A DNA stretch of 64,000 nucleotides, taken from a virus. The stretch lies in the IMG/VR virus record IMGVR_UViG_3300037487_001184, positions 1 to 64,000 of that record. One strand, 5' to 3'. Positions 47,822-55,830 of this stretch are shown here, one piece after another. Each line of letters opens with the position of its first letter. Positions within the stretch are counted from its first letter, which is position 1. The position numbers were made by a program, and so were the translations under genes. The notes under the pieces were generated by a model. It saw only the letters and a program-made list of their open reading frames with translations. It was not told the origin of the DNA and made no database searches.

Positions 47822-48364
47822 CTATTTATCGCCCAGAATAAGCCTTCGAACTTTTACAAGATCAGTTAATAACTTACCCTTTAATTTATCTAACACTACT
47901 CCACGCGTTTCACTTGCATGAGTAACTTCGAGTAGACCTGATTTTGGTCCTATCATGAAAGCACCTACATGCCCATAAGTTCTAGCACTTCCACTCCAGG
48001 TCCAAAAACTTAAGTCTAAATGGTCAGCGTCATCTGACTTAACATCCTTACCTAACCATCCACCACCACCTGTAGCCATATCCCGTGCAGTGGTCCGCGA
48101 TATAGGAATTCCTGCCCGTCTAGCCGTTAGATACATATAGCGACTGCAATCGACTCCTAATTCTATAGGGTCGTCTGGTTTAATCTTATCCGACATGACA
48201 TACTTGGGGTTCTTCAGAATCATGAAGTTGAGTTCTTTCTCCCAACTCGCCGCATACTCAGGCGCTAGACTTTTGGCAGGGATACACCATAGGAATATAA
48301 TAATAATAATCAGGAATACTATTCCTCCAGTGTAAATCGCAAACTCACGGCTATCTCGGTCCAT
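47822..48364 (-). CDS. NlpC/P60-like peptidoglycan hydrolase (endolysin)
   Basis: A 180-residue protein with an N-terminal membrane anchor (residues 9-28) and an NlpC/P60-like cysteine peptidase domain: GVDCSRYM (C73), YGHVGAF (H132) and THASE (H149) are the likely catalytic set. It would cut peptide bonds in peptidoglycan at lysis. The anchor suggests a signal-arrest-release type endolysin, exported but held in the membrane. Confidence 0.8.
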   Translation of the reverse strand: MDRDSREFAIYTGGIVFLIIIIIFLWCIPAKSLAPEYAASWEKELNFMILKNPKYVMSDKIKPDDPIELGVDCSRYMYLTARRAGIPISRTTARDMATGGGGWLGKDVKSDDADHLDLSFWTWSGSARTYGHVGAFMIGPKSGLLEVTHASETRGVVLDKLKGKLLTDLVKVRRLILGDK

Positions 48365-48534
48365 TACTTACATTTCCCACAATCATATGCTGGAGTACCA
48401 CCGAGGTCTTTACACTGTTTCTCCTCTAACTGAACACATTTTATTCCAGGAAAGCAACAGTGTGTAAAAGGTTTTGTGCAGCCGATAAGGGCAAGCACGG
48501 CAACGATAATAAATGCTAACGCTAAATTTCTCAT
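48364..48534 (-). CDS. Small lipoprotein
   Basis: A 56-residue protein with a lipobox (LALIGC, Cys near residue 19) and six further cysteines. ATG 48534 follows AAAGGAG. Next to the endolysin, it could be an o-spanin-like partner, though it is unusually Cys-rich. Confidence 0.68.
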   Translation of the reverse strand: MRNLALAFIIVAVLALIGCTKPFTHCCFPGIKCVQLEEKQCKDLGGTPAYDCGKCK

Positions 48535-48545
48535 AATGTTCTCCT

Positions 48546-48785
48546 TTAACAAAAACCATTTGCACCATATAAAATACTGGGGGTATATCTCTGGTCCCCA
48601 CTAAAATAAGGTCCAGTTGGGTAAGGGTATGGATTAGTATAGGGCTGCGGAATCACCGGATTGGGATATGAATTCCTTTCTATCTCACGTATAATCACTG
48701 GTCCAGCCCGCTCTACCATCAATTTGGTTACAAGCTCCCGTAAGAACTCAACTTCTTTTTTAAGCATCTCTATTTTATCGTTCAT
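48546..48785 (-). CDS. Coiled-coil protein with Pro/Tyr-rich end
   Basis: A 79-residue protein: helix (residues 1-40, IEMLKKEVEFLRELVTKL) then repeats of YPNP/YPYP. Function unknown, possibly structural. Confidence 0.62.
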   Translation of the reverse strand: MNDKIEMLKKEVEFLRELVTKLMVERAGPVIIREIERNSYPNPVIPQPYTNPYPYPTGPYFSGDQRYTPSILYGANGFC

Positions 48786-48958
48786 TTTACAACCCCACAA
48801 TATTTATCAAGATTAAAGATAGGATGCCTGTTCCTTTCAGCCATTCGCTTCTCGTCTTCCTCTCGTAGAATCTTCGCTACCCTAGCCATACTAGCTTCCC
48901 ATTCAGGCGTTCCAATACGTAGTTTCTCTTTTACCTCTTTCACTGTCATCTTCTTCAT
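48782..48958 (-). CDS. Small basic helical protein
   Basis: A 58-residue, Lys/Arg/Glu-rich protein overlapping both neighbours by four bases. Function unknown. Confidence 0.6.
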   Translation of the reverse strand: MKKMTVKEVKEKLRIGTPEWEASMARVAKILREEDEKRMAERNRHPIFNLDKYCGVVK

Positions 48959-49218
48959 TTCCTTGGGTCCTTATCAAACGGGGTAGGTATTCTTCCATCC
49001 TCAGTTGGTGCTGACTCTATTGAACCACCATTCATTTTCTTTGATGGAGCCCACTTTCTAGCCTTTGGTGGCTTAGGTTTTACCATATCGTTGACGTCAC
49101 CGAATTGATACTTCTGTGCTGGTGCTATAACCACAGGTGGAGTATCATTATCACATGTAGCCATAGATGATCCCATTAACGTGATCATGATCATGATTAG
49201 TAATATTCTCATCTGCAC
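48955..49218 (-). CDS. Small exported protein
   Basis: An 87-residue protein with a signal sequence (residues 3-20; a Cys follows SMAT, so lipidation is possible) and a Pro/Lys-rich mature part. Function unknown. Confidence 0.62.
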   Translation of the reverse strand: MQMRILLIMIMITLMGSSMATCDNDTPPVVIAPAQKYQFGDVNDMVKPKPPKARKWAPSKKMNGGSIESAPTEDGRIPTPFDKDPRK

Positions 49219-49222
49219 CCCA

Positions 49223-49702
49223 CTAACTATACGTAGCCAAGTAAATAAGCCCCAGTATTATACTGCATAATATTGCTGTGGGTCCATAAGTTGTTTCAAT
49301 TATCTGTTTAAACAACCCTTCAGGGAATAAGACTTTAGAAACAAAGAGTATCCCGCCTGTTATAAAGAACAAGCCTACAAGGAAAGAGGTAGACCTTAAC
49401 ACCACTACTCGATACAGCGCAAAGGAGTCACTATCGGGAAGGACTATAGGTGAGATGTACATGAAGATAGCAACTAAAATTATTAAGCCCATCGAGGATT
49501 GAATCCAACTCTTCATTTGTAGCCATAGATAATTATCCCGCCTAGTATGAACAATAGTCCATATGAGCAACCCAATCATTAATATCAACAGGGTTGCCTG
49601 GCCAGGCAAATCTAGCAACCTTGATAGATAATTCCAAACCAGGTCTAGAGCGTTCCACTCAGCTACGTCATTTACTATAACAATAGCGCTTGTACTCAAC
49701 AT
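49223..49702 (-). CDS. Four-helix membrane protein
   Basis: A 159-residue protein with four hydrophobic helices (about 36-52, 70-90, 103-122, 135-157). It begins 34 bases inside the end of AP2/HNH copy 6, using an AAGGAGG site there. It could be a holin or pore protein; it lies among the lysis genes. Confidence 0.68.
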   Translation of the reverse strand: MLSTSAIVIVNDVAEWNALDLVWNYLSRLLDLPGQATLLILMIGLLIWTIVHTRRDNYLWLQMKSWIQSSMGLIILVAIFMYISPIVLPDSDSFALYRVVVLRSTSFLVGLFFITGGILFVSKVLFPEGLFKQIIETTYGPTAILCSIILGLIYLATYS

Positions 49703-50339
49703 GCCTCCTTACTGGTGTAGTTAATACTTTCTCGTCACTCCAGCCAATATTTGACCGATGTATTAATGTAGCAGAGTTTATGCCAGTATGCCTTACCCAC
49801 TCCGCAATAGTCTTTCGTTCTCCTTCAAAAGTCATCCATCTATTGCTTCTTCTATTGTTACATTGTTCTAGCATAGTAACCCATCGGCAATTCCCTGGTT
49901 CATAATCCCCGTCATTATCTATACGATCTAATGTCAGATCATCAGAGCAATCCCCCATGTCTTCGTAGAAATTGACAAATCCGTCTCGACCTAACCACCT
50001 ATCACAGACTTTTATACCCCGACCTCCGTAGCTCTTATAAGCTTTATGACCAATCTCATAGCATCTCCGCTGCATATCTGCCCAGGCTAGGTGGGCTCTG
50101 GTCTCAATACCATTGCGTAAGCATTGCCCATGTCTTGTTTGTGTCTCCTTAATACGATCTAACTTATAACAACCACACGAGTTTGTGTTACCTATTTTTA
50201 AATCTGGTCCGCGTGCTTCTATTATATTTCCACAATCACACAAACAACTCCATCGTGAAGTACGCTTAACTACACCGACAAATTCTTGCACGGTCAATCT
50301 ACCGAATTTCTGTCCCACTAGATTCAATCTCTTACTCAT
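49668..50339 (-). CDS. AP2/HNH-like putative homing endonuclease, copy 6
   Basis: A 223-residue family member (LVGQKFGRLTV, CDCGN, SCGCY, YKSYGGRGIKVC, DRIDNDGD, GNCRWV). ATG 50339 follows CAATAAGGAG. The leader contains the structured element at 50381-50431, shared with copies 7 and 8. Confidence 0.82.
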   Translation of the reverse strand: MSKRLNLVGQKFGRLTVQEFVGVVKRTSRWSCLCDCGNIIEARGPDLKIGNTNSCGCYKLDRIKETQTRHGQCLRNGIETRAHLAWADMQRRCYEIGHKAYKSYGGRGIKVCDRWLGRDGFVNFYEDMGDCSDDLTLDRIDNDGDYEPGNCRWVTMLEQCNNRRSNRWMTFEGERKTIAEWVRHTGINSATLIHRSNIGWSDEKVLTTPVRRHVEYKRYCYSK

Positions 50340-50380
50340 TATTACCACTCCTTATTGTGTCTATCCTTAGTGGTTTATTT

Positions 50381-50431
50381 GCTGGCAGGTGGCTAAGGTT
50401 TCCACTTTTCGGACCATGAATCCTAGCCAGC
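50381..50431 (-). ncRNA. Structured element upstream of AP2/HNH copy 6
   Basis: Read on the - strand: P1 GCTGGC with GCCAGC; P2 GGAT with GTCC; the constant CCGAAAAGTGG; P3 GTGG with CCAC; then CTGCC. It starts ten bases after the stop of the upstream gene. Compared with the other two copies, P1 and P2 have changed on both strands so that pairing is kept. Confidence 0.65.
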
Positions 50432-50440
50432 GCTTTTCAA

Positions 50441-50860
50441 TTACTTAACCTCTATAGGTGGTATTTTTAACCATTCCTGGGTCCTTCTGTGCATTTCTCT
50501 ATTCGCCATAAATTCGACACGCAACCGCTCAAACACACTTTCTATCTCTTCGTGAATCCTATCATGGCTATCTATAATATATTTACGGTGCTCTTTAAGT
50601 TCCAAAGTATGATTAGCAAGCCCAGCATCAATTCGTTCTAATAACATAGCGTTGTTTTTCAATACCTCGACAGCGAGGATACCATTGCGATCCAGCTTTT
50701 CGGATAGTTCCAAAACACGTTTTGTCATCTGCCGGGTATGCTCACGAGCTACATGTGCATCTTCTACTTGGTATTGATAGTAGAAGTAAGCAATCCCGCA
50801 AACAGCTATGATAAAGCAAACACCTACCACCCAGGATATAAAGACCCTTAACTTACTCAT
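50441..50860 (-). CDS. Membrane-anchored coiled-coil protein
   Basis: A 139-residue protein: one transmembrane helix (residues 9-29) and a long coiled coil. Together with the overlapping gene upstream, which has the same plan, it could form an i-spanin-like or scaffold pair. ATG 50860 is preferred (GGGG upstream). Confidence 0.65.
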   Translation of the reverse strand: MSKLRVFISWVVGVCFIIAVCGIAYFYYQYQVEDAHVAREHTRQMTKRVLELSEKLDRNGILAVEVLKNNAMLLERIDAGLANHTLELKEHRKYIIDSHDRIHEEIESVFERLRVEFMANREMHRRTQEWLKIPPIEVK

Positions 50861-51143
50861 TTTTACCCCTACCATTAATTAGTCTATTAATTACATCCAT
50901 TAGCCTTGTAGACGTGCCACTGGTTGTTTCCTTTATTTCTGTAAGTATCTGCTTGTTCTGCACATCAGACTGGCGCAAGTACGCATCGTGGGCGAGGGTG
51001 TTCTCAAGGATTAAATCAATCTTATTATGAGTCTCAACTTTAACCTTCTTCACATCCCGAATACGGTGATATACAAGATACCCGATAACAGGAAACAGAA
51101 CTATGGCTAGAATTATGAATGGTGTTATAGAGAACCAAGTCAT
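50853..51143 (-). CDS. Membrane-anchored helical protein
   Basis: A 96-residue protein with an N-terminal transmembrane helix (residues 5-25) and a helical tail. Overlaps the following gene by eight bases. Function unknown. Confidence 0.65.
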   Translation of the reverse strand: MTWFSITPFIILAIVLFPVIGYLVYHRIRDVKKVKVETHNKIDLILENTLAHDAYLRQSDVQNKQILTEIKETTSGTSTRLMDVINRLINGRGKNE

Positions 51144-51304
51144 ACTACGTCCTTATCGACAGTTGTATCTTTGATTACCTCTTGTTTTAACGCAAAAAGT
51201 TCTATCAATAAAACATCCACCTTTGAATCTAAATTCTTTAGCCGAACAATTATCCCCGCCATGTTTCGGAGTAATTGAAGCGCTGTATTTTCTGATATTG
51301 GCAC
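51140..51304 (-). CDS. Small coiled-coil protein, GTG start
   Basis: A 54-residue protein with leucines in heptad spacing (LLRNMAGIIVRLKNL, VDVLLIELFAL). GTG follows GGAG at eight bases; stop overlaps the next start. Function unknown. Confidence 0.6.
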   Translation of the reverse strand: MPISENTALQLLRNMAGIIVRLKNLDSKVDVLLIELFALKQEVIKDTTVDKDVV

Positions 51305-51317
51305 TGTTCATACTCCA

Positions 51318-51644
51318 TTAGGCGTTACCCATAGGCTGCTCAACTTCACCAAAATCACATAAATCGTCAGGAATGGTGGCAAGATACTTTAATAAGTCCC
51401 CGTGTTTAGCAACGAAGAGGCAGTGGTAAATAATATTAGCAACCATCTGCTGCTCTTGTGGACTCATCTGACGTGAAATCAAATTCAACTCATACGCCAG
51501 ATAATTTAACACGCCTTGTGTTGCCATAGCAGTGCGCGCATTGCTAACTGTCTCATGTACCAACCGTTTCCCTTCATCCGATTCACATAACTTAAGCATC
51601 ACGTTTGGCTGCAGGATATATTTGGGATTGTTTTCTTTATTCAT
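51318..51644 (-). CDS. Hypothetical protein downstream of nrdJ
   Basis: A 108-residue helical protein overlapping the stop of the reductase gene by one base. It may be an accessory of the reductase; no motif recognised. Confidence 0.68.
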   Translation of the reverse strand: MNKENNPKYILQPNVMLKLCESDEGKRLVHETVSNARTAMATQGVLNYLAYELNLISRQMSPQEQQMVANIIYHCLFVAKHGDLLKYLATIPDDLCDFGEVEQPMGNA

Positions 51645-53494
51645 TACAACTCACAAGAGTTACCTGCACAGGCAAATTCTCGACTACCTGTGGTAGTATC
51701 TGTATTCTCATACTCTGAAAGTTTACTGAAGTCAAGGACTGGGAGTTCTCTCAACAGTCTATGATATTCTATTTCTGATACCTCCTCATACGGAGCTTGC
51801 GCGTACGACTTGTTCTCGTATGGGAAGAAAGCAACTCCATTAATAGTATCAAAATGTTTATACACATAAGCTATAATCTCCAACCACTCATCATCTTTAA
51901 CAAAGATGGTGCAGCTCATGTTCTGTTCTGCCCAATTCTCTACTAACATTCTATACCACTCAAGTTGACCAATTGCTGTATCCTGCTCACGAGTCTTCGC
52001 TCCGTCTGGAGAACGCATAGGGAACGAGAATATTGCAGTATCGTGGTTGCCTTTGTCTAACTCATAAGGCATACCTTGGTCAACCATCATCCTAAACAGA
52101 GCATCGTGCATCGAGATACGTACGCGTCTAAGATAATAATTAGCCCACCTGGAGTGCATACCTGAAGAGCAATCAACCATCTGACTCACAGTACCACTAG
52201 GCTTTCCAAGCGTTATAGCTGCTGGCATATTTATACCAAGTGCTGCTGATGCCTGTTTAGCAGTCTTCACAGCGGTAGTACGCCAATGGCGTAGTGTCTC
52301 TGGTGTTATCAGATTTATATTATCACAGAGTCCTGTAAGTGATACCCCTAGTAACCTCTCTTCTTCTGCATTTTTAGCCCACTCAGGACGTAAATGAGGG
52401 AAGTATGTAAGTGTAGACTGAATACATCCCATCCAGGTCGCTGTTCGTATCTTGTCTGCTACACTATCAAAATCATCATCTGCTCGAATGACTACCTCAG
52501 TTAAATTGCATAAACCCATATCACGTAGTAGTGTTTCCCCACAGGGATTTGATATCACTATAGCACTCTTATCTCTACGTTTAGGGCTTCGTTTTCTCGC
52601 TGCCACTAAATTAAATATGCCACGCTCACCAGAGCCAGACTTAGCCATATCTATGAACTCTTGGGTAAACTTGAGGACATCAGGTTTCTTTCTATAAACT
52701 GCTGAGATATTTGCCATGAACCTTCTTGGGTGAAAGTTACCCTGCTTTGCATTCTGCATATCCATATCATCTACATCACATAAACATATCATAGCAGTCC
52801 GACGAACACCACCACAAACCACTGCAGACCCAATCTCACACATCATATCAAAAACTTCTATAGATTTAAGCTTACGATCTTGTGCTTCTATTATTGTTTC
52901 TCTCAAAAATTCCAAGCAGCGCGCTAGAGGCTCAGGACCGGAAGCATAACCGCCTGATATCACTAAGGGAGTTCCCGCTGGTCTCACTTGAGAGTAATCA
53001 AACACTGCATCTCTACCGTTGAACCATTCCTGTATACCAAAATCAACTGCTTTCTTCCAACCTAACCTGCTATCTCCAACAACATGCCTCAATGTGGGCA
53101 AATTCCGCTGCTTTTTTATCTCAGGAAGTTGCTCTAACCACTTCGCTTCCACTGAAAACCCAACTCCAGTACCAGCAAGTTCGATATACATTGCCTCACC
53201 AAACCCTTCTAGTGAGGATGAGCAGAAGCCTGAACAACCGTACGCAGCTATATTGTCTCGTCTTACATTCTCCCCAGCAGACCAGACAAGTCGCATACTT
53301 GCCATAACACCTTTTGTAAGCATATAATCTTTAATTTTTTTCTTTGTCTTGGTGGGTATATTCTGGCAGTTCTTCGTTTCGTTAAATATAAAATTGCAGT
53401 ATCTATCGACGGTTTCACTCCAGGTTTCACGCCGCTGAAGTTCTGGAAGGAAACGACTATATGTTCTTAAAAAGATGAAATCTTCGTACACCAT
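51644..53494 (-). CDS. nrdJ: Adenosylcobalamin-dependent (class II) ribonucleotide reductase
   Basis: A 616-residue enzyme that reduces ribonucleotides to deoxyribonucleotides with a radical from coenzyme B12. Seen are GCSGFCSSSLEG near residue 85, SNPCGETLL (active-site Cys) near residue 312, GKPSGTVSQMVDCSSG near residue 425, CTIFVKDDEW near residue 528 and the C-terminal redox pair CAGNSC. This is the monomeric, triphosphate-reducing type, shorter than the lactobacillus enzyme (about 740). It supplies dNTPs without oxygen, so the host may live with little oxygen and must have or import B12. Confidence 0.9.
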   Translation of the reverse strand: MVYEDFIFLRTYSRFLPELQRRETWSETVDRYCNFIFNETKNCQNIPTKTKKKIKDYMLTKGVMASMRLVWSAGENVRRDNIAAYGCSGFCSSSLEGFGEAMYIELAGTGVGFSVEAKWLEQLPEIKKQRNLPTLRHVVGDSRLGWKKAVDFGIQEWFNGRDAVFDYSQVRPAGTPLVISGGYASGPEPLARCLEFLRETIIEAQDRKLKSIEVFDMMCEIGSAVVCGGVRRTAMICLCDVDDMDMQNAKQGNFHPRRFMANISAVYRKKPDVLKFTQEFIDMAKSGSGERGIFNLVAARKRSPKRRDKSAIVISNPCGETLLRDMGLCNLTEVVIRADDDFDSVADKIRTATWMGCIQSTLTYFPHLRPEWAKNAEEERLLGVSLTGLCDNINLITPETLRHWRTTAVKTAKQASAALGINMPAAITLGKPSGTVSQMVDCSSGMHSRWANYYLRRVRISMHDALFRMMVDQGMPYELDKGNHDTAIFSFPMRSPDGAKTREQDTAIGQLEWYRMLVENWAEQNMSCTIFVKDDEWLEIIAYVYKHFDTINGVAFFPYENKSYAQAPYEEVSEIEYHRLLRELPVLDFSKLSEYENTDTTTGSREFACAGNSCEL

Positions 53495-53520
53495 GTATTA
53501 ACCCCGCTAAAGAATAATTT

Positions 53521-53536
53521 GGCAGCCGAAGCTGCC
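53521..53536 (-). promoter_or_regulatory. UUCG hairpin in the nrdJ leader
   Basis: On the - strand GGCAGC-TTCG-GCTGCC, followed by AAATTATTCTTT. It lies between the promoter and the nrdJ start, so it could act as an attenuator or as the terminator of upstream transcription. Confidence 0.6.
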
Positions 53537-53549
53537 ATCTAACAGCAAG

Positions 53550-53578
53550 CACATACCACAAATTATCTAAAAAGTCAA
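53550..53578 (-). promoter_or_regulatory. Probable promoter of nrdJ
   Basis: On the - strand TTGACT (53578-53573), 17 bases, TATGTG (53555-53550). The -10 is weak. Confidence 0.5.
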
Positions 53579-53591
53579 GGTACCTGCGCGT

Positions 53592-54242
53592 TTAAACTTC
53601 AATAGTATTTTTGTTCTTGAGCCCGTATACTACTGCCGTCCCAGTCCCCCCAGAGTAAACTAACATCGAATTTATACTTTCATCGTTTCTAATTATAACC
53701 TTTTCGCCCACTGGTATTGTTATAGCATTAGCAGAAGCGCCATTAAATCTAATCCCAGCCGCAGCATTGGTCCCGTTGTAAATATACAAGGCGGGATACG
53801 CTAACACTGAAACAGATGCAGTAGGAAAACTAGTTTCACTAAGTAATAAAGTAAGGGGCGTTACAAACGGCTCATCATCTGTGAGTGTAAGTCCTTCTAT
53901 TGCTGTGATAGTAACTGTACATGCTGCACCAAAACCGCCAGTTGTTGCTTTAGTGCCAATAGTATAACCGGTACCGCCAGTAACTAATGCAACTGCGGAT
54001 ATAACCCCTTGCGATTGTGTTATAGATACAGTTCCGCCAACTCCTCCCGCAAGAGTAAGGACATCACCAGTATGATAACCAGTGCCACCAACAACAGGTG
54101 TCGCAGTTATTGCAGTTATAGCACCAGTAAGAGTAGAGGGTTTAGTTCTAAAGTATCTACTTGTCTCTTTTTCTTCATCAACTTGAAACGTCATACCACC
54201 AATTACTATCACTTCATCAGAGGTATTTGTGTACGTAGGCAT
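53592..54242 (-). CDS. Virion structural protein with GGTGY repeats
   Basis: A 216-residue protein starting MPTYTN, like the gene at 62077 (MPTYLN). Residues 38-115 hold the repeat TPVVGGTGYHTGDVLTLAGG ... VTGGTGYTIGTKATTGG, also seen in the collagen-like fibre at 44742. The C-terminal half has LYIYNGTN and a beta-rich cap. Probably a head or tail decoration. Confidence 0.72.
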   Translation of the reverse strand: MPTYTNTSDEVIVIGGMTFQVDEEKETSRYFRTKPSTLTGAITAITATPVVGGTGYHTGDVLTLAGGVGGTVSITQSQGVISAVALVTGGTGYTIGTKATTGGFGAACTVTITAIEGLTLTDDEPFVTPLTLLLSETSFPTASVSVLAYPALYIYNGTNAAAGIRFNGASANAITIPVGEKVIIRNDESINSMLVYSGGTGTAVVYGLKNKNTIEV

Positions 54243-54295
54243 TAATCAATCTCCTTATTGTTAAAAATTAACGATACCCTTAATAAAATTAGGGG

Positions 54296-54592
54296 TTATG
54301 AAAGCTCTTTCACTTCTGGGTTAGAATATGCTTGATAGGTAGTCTGGACCACAGTATCAATTATACTCCTTTCGATAGTAGGGAAGTTCTCAGTAACTTT
54401 AGATACAGCAAACGAAAACTTCTCAGAACCACTCAACTCTGTTTTAGCGGCAGCATCACGAATACCATCCAATGCTATGGGAACTAATATCTTCCCGTGT
54501 GCCACCAAATCTTTAACTACATTTAATGCTATCGCTTGTACAGTTTTGTTACCTATTAGGTAAGACAGTGCTAATTTAAGTGCTATCCACAT
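54296..54592 (-). CDS. Holin-LLH-like protein
   Basis: A 98-residue protein with one moderately hydrophobic helix at the start and SEKFSFAVSKVTENFPTIERS..DTVVQTTYQAY at the end, a pattern found in the LL-H holin family. ATG 54592 follows GGAGGAAG. Next to another small membrane protein. Confidence 0.6.
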   Translation of the reverse strand: MWIALKLALSYLIGNKTVQAIALNVVKDLVAHGKILVPIALDGIRDAAAKTELSGSEKFSFAVSKVTENFPTIERSIIDTVVQTTYQAYSNPEVKELS

Positions 54593-54593
54593 T

Positions 54594-54830
54594 CTAATCT
54601 TCCTCCTTCTTCTTTGACATATTACCAATCAAAAATCCGAAGCTTGTACTAACAAGCCCAATGAGCACCTTCACTACCTCAATAGAAATAGTAGTCTCAC
54701 TCTTCTTGTCACCAAGGAGGGGGGATATTACAATCACAGCCAGAACAATAAACATACACACTGCAATAACAAAGATAGCAATACCAACTACTTGTTCGTT
54801 AATATCCTTCCCAAATATCTTAGAGAACAC
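54594..54830 (-). CDS. Small two-helix membrane protein, holin-like
   Basis: A 78-residue protein with transmembrane helices at about 14-36 and 47-68 and a basic/acidic tail (SKKKEED). Size and context fit a holin or antiholin. Confidence 0.65.
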   Translation of the reverse strand: MFSKIFGKDINEQVVGIAIFVIAVCMFIVLAVIVISPLLGDKKSETTISIEVVKVLIGLVSTSFGFLIGNMSKKKEED

Positions 54831-55018
54831 TACTCCTCCTCTTCATAATGTGAATCTAAAAAAGGCATGGGTAAATACTCAGTATAAGGAGTCCCCATTT
54901 TTAGTAGCACCGCACCTAAACAAGAACAATTTATATGAAAATTTCCCACTGGGTATGTATCATAAGTGTATATAATAGCCCCACATTGTGCACAATTACC
55001 AAGTAAAACCATACCCAT
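54830..55018 (-). CDS. Small zinc-binding protein
   Basis: A 62-residue protein with CAQCGAI near residue 9 and CSCLG near residue 31, a short zinc knuckle pair. One-base overlaps with both neighbours. Function unknown. Confidence 0.62.
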   Translation of the reverse strand: MGMVLLGNCAQCGAIIYTYDTYPVGNFHINCSCLGAVLLKMGTPYTEYLPMPFLDSHYEEEE

Positions 55019-55548
55019 TAAACATCCACACTATCTAAAAAAACTTCAACATCCGAACTACACAACAGTTCCAGATTAGCATTAATTTTCTCGTCTGTCC
55101 AGTTATACCAAGCCACGTTTAATAACCGTTCAATGATTTCTGGTTCAAATCTATAGCGTATTAACTTAGCTGGATTACCACCATAAATAGCGTACGGTGG
55201 AACAGACTCAATAATATGACTATTACAAGCAATCACTGCTCCATCCCCAATAATCACGCCCGACATTATTGTAGACCAGTTTGCTATCCAGACATCATTT
55301 CCTATCACAGTTGATTTACCTGGCTTAGGGTGCCCTATGCCATGATAAGGAAACACGTCCTGTGATGTATGCCCAAATGGGAAAGTCGTGACCCAATTAG
55401 TATTATGATTCCCGCCAAGGAATATTCTAACACCATCCCCTATACTACAGAAATTCCCAATAGTTAAATCACCGCCGCCAAAATACTCACCATAAAGTAT
55501 TTCAATACGTTGATGTCCAAAAGTGTGCCGCCCATAGATAATACTCAT
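55018..55548 (-). CDS. Hexapeptide-repeat acyltransferase (XAT type)
   Basis: A 176-residue left-handed beta-helix acyltransferase: LTIGNFCSIGDGVRIFLGGNHNTNWVTTFPF in parts, then VIGNDVWIANWSTIMSGVIIGDGAVIACNSHI and NPAKLIRYRF. The GNHNTNWVTTFPF block (catalytic His) is typical of xenobiotic/polysaccharide acetyltransferases. With the nearby glycosyltransferases it may modify sugars on the virion or cell surface. Confidence 0.85.
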   Translation of the reverse strand: MSIIYGRHTFGHQRIEILYGEYFGGGDLTIGNFCSIGDGVRIFLGGNHNTNWVTTFPFGHTSQDVFPYHGIGHPKPGKSTVIGNDVWIANWSTIMSGVIIGDGAVIACNSHIIESVPPYAIYGGNPAKLIRYRFEPEIIERLLNVAWYNWTDEKINANLELLCSSDVEVFLDSVDV

Positions 55549-55552
55549 ATAA

Positions 55553-55735
55553 CTACACCTCTATTACAAGTTTTGTGCTTCTATTTTTTAGATTACTACT
55601 ACTGACACTCTTAATATTCCCACAATCACAAACACAAATCCAACAAGAACAATGTCCCCGCTTATCCATGCCAGCAAATTCCTTTACAATCAATCTACCA
55701 AACCGCTGCCCAGTCAAATCAATGAACTTACTCAT
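55553..55735 (-). pseudogene. Truncated AP2/HNH-like endonuclease, copy 7
   Basis: Only the first 60 codons remain: LTGQRFGRLIV and CDCGN are present, then the frame ends at RSTKLVIEV, where other copies have NTKSCGC. All HNH-like and C-terminal parts are missing, so it cannot be active. The upstream structured element at 55771-55828 is intact. Confidence 0.8.
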
Positions 55736-55770
55736 ATCTACCCCCTGTAGTAAACCCCCGATTTTGTTGT

Positions 55771-55828
55771 TTAATGGGCAGGTGGTTCAGGAAGACCACT
55801 TTTCGGTTCCGGTAACCTAGCCCATTAA
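55771..55828 (-). ncRNA. Structured element upstream of AP2/HNH copy 7
   Basis: Read on the - strand: P1 TTAATGGGC with GCCCATTAA (9 pairs); P2 GGTT with AACC; CCGAAAAGTGG; P3 GTGG with CCAC. It begins two bases after the stop of the glycosyltransferase gene. P2 differs from the other copies on both strands. Confidence 0.68.
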
Positions 55829-55830
55829 TT

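Noticed and set aside
50381-50431. Intrinsic terminator read on the + strand (GTGG hairpin followed by TTTT)
   Set aside because: Only four T, no + strand gene upstream, and compensatory changes outside the hairpin show a larger structure linked to - strand genes.
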